Shown piece after piece: positions 58,360 through 64,000 of a stretch of 64,000 bases of DNA (its first letter is position 1; each line of letters begins with the position of its first letter). Source of the DNA: Perognathus longimembris pacificus (lineage: Eukaryota; Chordata; Mammalia; Rodentia; Heteromyidae); NCBI RefSeq assembly GCF_023159225.1, contig NC_063162.1, positions 95,126,880 through 95,190,879 on the forward strand, in the 5' to 3' direction. The notes under the pieces are model-generated. The model did no database searches. It was not told the origin of the DNA and was given only the letters and a program-made list of their open reading frames with translations. The position numbers were made by a program, and so were the translations under genes.

Positions 58360-61300
58360 TTTTTCTTAATATGTTGCCTTAATCCAGTGTAGGACCCTAT
58401 CTAAGGTCTAGAATTTTCTTTTCTGAGTAGTTTCCTAATTCTACATTCCAATCCCAATGTACCATGCTCTTATACTCTGCAATCACTATATAATCTCCCT
58501 ATTTTCCCATGGGGTAACCCCAGAATCTATAACATTCAAAATTATTAAGTTCCCATTGAACCTTTGAGAAATGCCTAATTCTATCCCATATTCCCGTATG
58601 GGTATTGCCTGGCTATAACTTCCTGTCCCGTTACTATTGCTGATATGGTTCTTCCTGTCAGCCCTCTCAAAGAGTTCTTCCTTTACCTGTCTTTGAATGT
58701 ACTGTGTCCTGCCTCTGAATAACTCTTTAATTTATGCAAGGCATTATTGTTGGTTATTTAAAGTTACTAGAGAAACTGTCTGTCTAAAGTGAAAATTTTC
58801 TGAAGTTTTAGAGAAACCTCAAGTCAAAAGAGATCACATTGCTAAAACCAAAACACTGCAATAATATGGATATCCACTGTCACAATTCCAATTCCAATAA
58901 ATATCAAAATAATAAACTGGGATAGGCAGTGATTAATCAAACATTAAGCTCTGCTAGTCATCAATTAATCATCTTTCATTTGTTCCAGTCAATTTTATGT
59001 TTCTCTGCCCTTAATTTCTTCAACAATGGTATTCTAAATTGCATTCACTGATACCAGGACTACTAGCTAAAAGTAAATGAAAAATATTTGACAATTTAAA
59101 ATTCATTTAAAAATAATTTCCTAATGACTACCAATGTTTTCCATGTATGTCAATGCTGGAGAGCATTTTCTTTGTAACTAAGACTACTATGTACATCCCT
59201 TCTATAGGTCCTCATCTACTTCCAGCATAGTTCTAGAAATTTTATGAACCAAAGATATTTAGGTGGATATTTATCAAAGAGTAAGACAGGGAAATTTGGT
59301 GATACAAAGACAGAAAATAAGAAAGAAAACTAAGAAAAAATTATTTTAACTATAGTGGAAGAATATATATAATAAAATTTAGTAATATGTAATATAATAT
59401 GTAAATTTAATAAATTGTAAGTAAATATTATAATATATTGTATAGAATACTATCTATTCTATTATACATAATACATACAATATGATATAAAATAAGACAC
59501 AAATCAAGAAGCAAAATGACTATTAGCACATGTGAGTGATAGTTTCACTACATTATTATATTATATAATATGTATATAATATTTGAATGCACAGTGGAGG
59601 CTCATGGTCTTATTTTTTATACCTTAGCAAACATAAATATAAACATCCTCATATTGTTTGATAAAATTTTATTCTTTATTTGGTGGATAATTTGTGATTG
59701 GCTACTCTTAAAAATTATCAGAAGGAAAATATAAAATGCATAGAATATATACATATATTGTAGAATATATATTCTAGAATACTAACTATGTATTCTAGAA
59801 TAATATATTATAATGCTCTAATATATAGTATAGAATATAGGTAATATAAAGTATTATATGAAATATTATATATACAATTATATATAGTATACTATTGACA
59901 TTTTTAATACAAATTAAAATTATAAATGAAAAGAATTTTTTTAGTATGGAATTCATCCATGATAAAATCTACTTTTCTATACAGACTCTGTAGGAAATTT
60001 AAGTTCACCACAATTGATTAATTACCCTGAGAAGATAAGGAATTTCTGTCAGGCCGTATCTATACATCCATGAAGGAAATCCTCAGGCTTTCCAATCAGC
60101 CACAGACCTCTGTCTTCACAATTGAAAGACATAGTGATTTCTTTCCTCAGGTTTCAGCCTAAGAGGACATTTTTAGGAGGACATGTTTTAAAAATACAAA
60201 CAATTTAAACATTTTAATATATTTTTATTGTTTTTGATATGACAATGAGCTGGACATGGGGTTCTGAGAGGGTCTGCCAACAATGTACACAATGATTCTC
60301 ATGTAGCAATGTGCACAGCACTGGAGTAAGAGATAATTGAACCACTAAAGAGCTGAGCATCTGACATTTCAGTAATAGCGCTTTGGCATGAAACATGATG
60401 ACTGGATGTGTTTTGCCAAGGTTATGTAGGATAATTTCCAGCATGTGGGACTATTACCATGATATCATTCTTGGAGTCCAAAAAGACAAAAAATAACTTA
60501 GAAAATAAGTAAACTGAGTTCTTGACTAGAAGAACTTTCACATTTGGCAAAGACACTTGGTCTTCCTTAGCAAACAATTAATCATAATTTCTTGCCTCCA
60601 TTTACCAACATCCCCATCCACCCAGTAGACACTTGTGTTCTTGTTCATATTTCACAGGAATGTGTATCTATCATTTCACCCAATGTCCTAGAGCCTTCCT
60701 CAAATAAAACTTATTTACTGTGATCTATTAAATAGCATATTTTACCACATTTCAAAGTGTAAAACACACTAGGAATCAGTGCTGATATTCTTTCAGGTAA
60801 ACTGTTGTACTGATTACCATGAAGTACATTGATGTCACCATCACTATGACAACATTATGCCAGGAACTATTCACTCTAAGCTACCTAGTAGAAGGAAATG
60901 TCATCTGTCTTTCTAAATAAAATAGAACACGTAGGACCTCTGCTTTCATATAAATTGCTACCTTAATGGTTAGGAATCGTTGAATCAAACCGGATGAAGA
61001 ACTAGTTCGTGTGAATGTTTCTCCTAAGGTAAGATTTGAATATTTGAAGAATGGATGCTATAACTTTTTGGTCAATTAGAAAAGAAGCAATTGTTTTAAT
61101 ATTATGATATAAGAAACTACTTGCTGTAACAAACATCCTTCCTATTATTTGCTTATTTATATTTGGATTCATAAGCAGACAAAGCAGTGAGAGCAACAAA
61201 ATGCTTAACTACAGAGGCAAGCTTTGGGATCTACTTGAAGGTTATTATTCGAGGTGCCATTTGAATCACTCTTTGTATTTTTAGGGTATTGCATAATTTT

Positions 61301-62425
61301 TTAATTTTCAGCTTTTTAAGATAGAAGTGAGTCACCCGCTAGTACTGTTCCATTTTTAATTAAGAAAGGATTCAAAATAGTTTTTTTCTTAAATTTAAAA
61401 ATAACTTGACCCTCCTGTATTCTCAGCTCCCCTCCTCTCCGGGGTGCCCTATAGAAAAGAAAAGCTTGCATGTTAAAAGCTTAGGAAAATATACCTGTCT
61501 TCACAAACATGATTCTTTTACAAGTGCACCACTGCCAATATTTTTGGATTATTTATGCCTGATTTTGTACTTGTTTTAGTTTGTACAGTAGAGTGTCAGT
61601 ATTCTGACATTTGCTGTTTAGATATCTGCGTTGCCACATGATATGACATAGAACCGTTGATAGATGGCAATTTTCCCAGGAATGTTTGCCTTTTAATATG
61701 ATCTGAGCCAAATATGAAATTCTTTAGGGGAATTCCTTCCTTCTGAGACTTTGTTGATGGGTTGGGTTGGGAAGGATGGGGGGAAATATGAGATACATTG
61801 TACTCATATGCTGATTTGTTGCACAGCAATCCCTTTGTAGAAGTACTTAAAGGTAATGAAAATATAACTTTGAAAAGTCAAGGAATATAAGATGTGGTGA
61901 ATTTTAAAAATCAAACTTCCATTTTGACCAATTTAGAGATGATATATATGACTGCTATACATCATAAGTGCTATGGACTAGAATCACAAAGACAACTCTG
62001 CTCTCTGCTCCTTCTTATGTTCAGAAATGTGATAAAAGCTCATTATGTTTTTTTTTAACAATGTATCATTTGACTTTAGAAAAGTTGAGTGAAAGATAAA
62101 TAAAATATTCTTGAACGGAGGGTATGTTTTTCTGATCATATGGCTTAATATAAAAACTCAAGTTGTTTTTTTCCGTTTTTCTCAAATACTTATATATAAC
62201 AGTGAGAAAAAAATACCCAAATACTAAACACAGATATAAGTAGTGGAAGACTTTTCAGAAATGATTTGAACAATAAAGTTAATATTCAGTCTGTATTTTA
62301 CTCTATCACTGTCATCATTTCAATCTTATTTTCTTAAGAAAATAAAAGTTATATTCCATGTTGTACTAACAATATTTAAATAAAGTTTATGACAATGGAG
62401 GAAGTTAGATACATACTTTTAATTT
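58360..62425. other. Long unassigned AT-rich stretch
   Basis: 59330-59900 is extremely AT-rich with TATA/ATAT runs. 60000-60450 is more complex but has no recognisable coding content. No gene or young repeat seen. Confidence 0.4.
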
Positions 62426-62429
62426 AATT

Positions 62430-62940
62430 GTATTGTCAAGGTGATGTACAGAGGGGTTACCATTACATATGTAAAGTAGTGAGTACATTCCTTGTCAAAC
62501 TTGTTACCTTCTCCCTCATTTTCTCCCACCTCCCCTCCTCTGAAACCCCCCTCCCAAATTATACAGTTTCCAACATATTGTCTTGTAAGTATTGCTGTTG
62601 CATTGGTTCATGCTTTGTCCTTTGTCTTACCATTTTAATGTTCTCCTTCCCTTCCCTAATTCAGATAAATGTTTATACAATACCTAGGGTATCAAAATCA
62701 AGTACATGACAACAAGGACTAAACCATAGGGAATTAAAACAAGAAAGAATAAACAATTTCACACAGTACATTCAAAATAGCATTGACAGTGAGAAACCAC
62801 TTGTTTCCATATCTTGGGGTTCAATTGGTAAAAATTGGTCTATGTCTAGGATAGTCCTAGCAGAGGTTCATAATAGCTCAGTGACTATGTAGATATGATC
62901 TTATCTAATGGATACATTTCAAATAGTGTTTTCAACAAAA
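62430..62940 (-). mobile_element. L1: LINE-1 3' UTR fragment, intermediate type
   Basis: Minus-strand UTR: the 3' end resembles type 1 ('caaggtgatgtacagagg', 'ctcattttctcccacctcc', 'gtaagtattgctgttgc'). The inner end resembles the older type ('gcagaggttcataatagctc', 'agtgactatgtagatatg', compared with 5597-5630). Truncated before ORF2. Confidence 0.75.
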
Positions 62941-64000
62941 GTTAAACAGAGAAGAACAGAGATATTAATAGAGAAGAAATAGAATCAAAAGTCTATTGTG
63001 TATTTAGAAACTTCAAGGAGGGAGGATTTCAGATTTGGATTTTTAACAAAAACTTTTCAAAATTGATTTTGCTGAGATTTATGTCCATGAAGTAGTTTTC
63101 TCTTACAAATTATAGTTTCCATTTTAAAATCAGTCTTTAGCAGAGCATATTGAATATCACTAAAATCTGTTCAACAGCATTCATGTAACCTATATTTTTA
63201 TATATTGCAAGCATTATATTTTCTACATCCTATATAAAGCTAACCCACTTTCTACCACCTCCACCCACATTCACACACCAACAGACCCTCATGATGTTGT
63301 GCTTAGGATTTGGGGATTAGGAATTTATTATGTACCTATCATGTTATCAATCTAAATTAAATATTTCATCATGATTTTATTTTTAATTATCTTTCTTTAA
63401 AAATCCTTCATGTAGTAAATAAATTTAAGACCCAGTTTCCTAAGGGCATTTTTTTCTTTGAGGGTTGAATGTATAGTTTTGTGATCTTTGCGAGAATTAA
63501 GACAAAAAATGATAATGTTCTTACGTGCTATACTTAAATCCTTAGAAATATACTTCAAATCTAATGGAATGTTGATCTGCTATTCAACTTACCACTTTAA
63601 TGAGATGACTTACCTCCCTTGTCTAATGTGTTTGATTGACTGAGGTTCAGTAAGTGAGAGGGAGAATATAGCAAGATAATTTTCCCCTTTTTCTTCCCTT
63701 TGAATTTAAAACTGCAAATGTTTTCAAGTTAGCTATTCTTGAAATGAATTTCAACATATCTTGGTATTATTTAGATTGATTAATTCTGGTTTGTCAGCAT
63801 TTATTTTTAACAAATAGCTATTCTAGAAAATAAGGAATCCTAATACATAGATATTAAATCTACAATGGATATTTTCACTGGCGTTTGTTGCAGTAAGACT
63901 ATACATGAAGCTTTAGGTTATTGCAATGGTAAAAATGGCATTTGTGAACAGTACAAGTCCTCTGTAATCTGATTTTTGTCACACCTAGCTCCTAACGCAA
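62941..64000. other. Unassigned AT-rich DNA
   Basis: No gene or named repeat recognised to the end of the window. Confidence 0.4.

Overview
The window reads as AT-rich, non-coding nuclear DNA from a mammal, most likely a geomyoid rodent (kangaroo rat, pocket mouse or gopher group). The evidence is the repeat content. Dimeric ID-like SINEs carry a tRNA-like left half followed by a conserved 'ccagaagtggcgctgtggc' right half, which I recall as the geomyoid ID-like family. They sit with rodent-style LINE-1 copies, MaLR LTRs and old MIR/L2 relics. The species call rests on memory of repeat families, not on a database search. I find no protein-coding gene, tRNA, rRNA or CRISPR array. Nearly every open reading frame is chance, L1 ORF2 debris, or low-complexity translation, so the window looks like a gene desert or part of a very large intron.

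Layout. 1-6.6 kb: an L2 relic, two 5'-inverted L1 insertions (1050-3708 and 4775-6054, the second split by a SINE) and an L1 3' tail. 6.6-11 kb: SINEs and a perfect 55-bp tandem duplication. 11.03-12.36 kb: a 1.33-kb solo LTR of betaretroviral type with a membrane-protein-like open remnant in its U3. 12.4-22.4 kb: mostly unique AT-rich DNA with SINEs, MIR/L2 relics, a CCAAT/TATA-like arrangement near 19.2 kb and an RFX X-box near 20.53 kb. 22.4-35.7 kb: a MaLR LTR, an L1 3' UTR with an internal duplication, an MLT1-type LTR, and an old L1 lacking its RT core with AC/CT microsatellites beside it.

36.4-39.5 kb holds the most unusual structure: about three divergent copies of an approximately 0.82-kb unit rich in TTAGGG-like words, interrupted by a much better preserved L1 whose flanks duplicate a telomere-like target. 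39.5-46.9 kb is mostly unique DNA, then two GC-rich solo LTRs (43.5 and 45.6 kb) and an MLT1-type LTR. 49.8-53.9 kb is packed with SINEs and L1 3' ends, including a further 5'-inverted L1. 54-64 kb holds an unidentified AT-poor patch, a SINE with perfect target duplications, a 0.3-kb polypurine array, microsatellites, very AT-rich DNA and one L1 3' UTR. No genes work together here. The informative history is the order and mechanism of retrotransposition.
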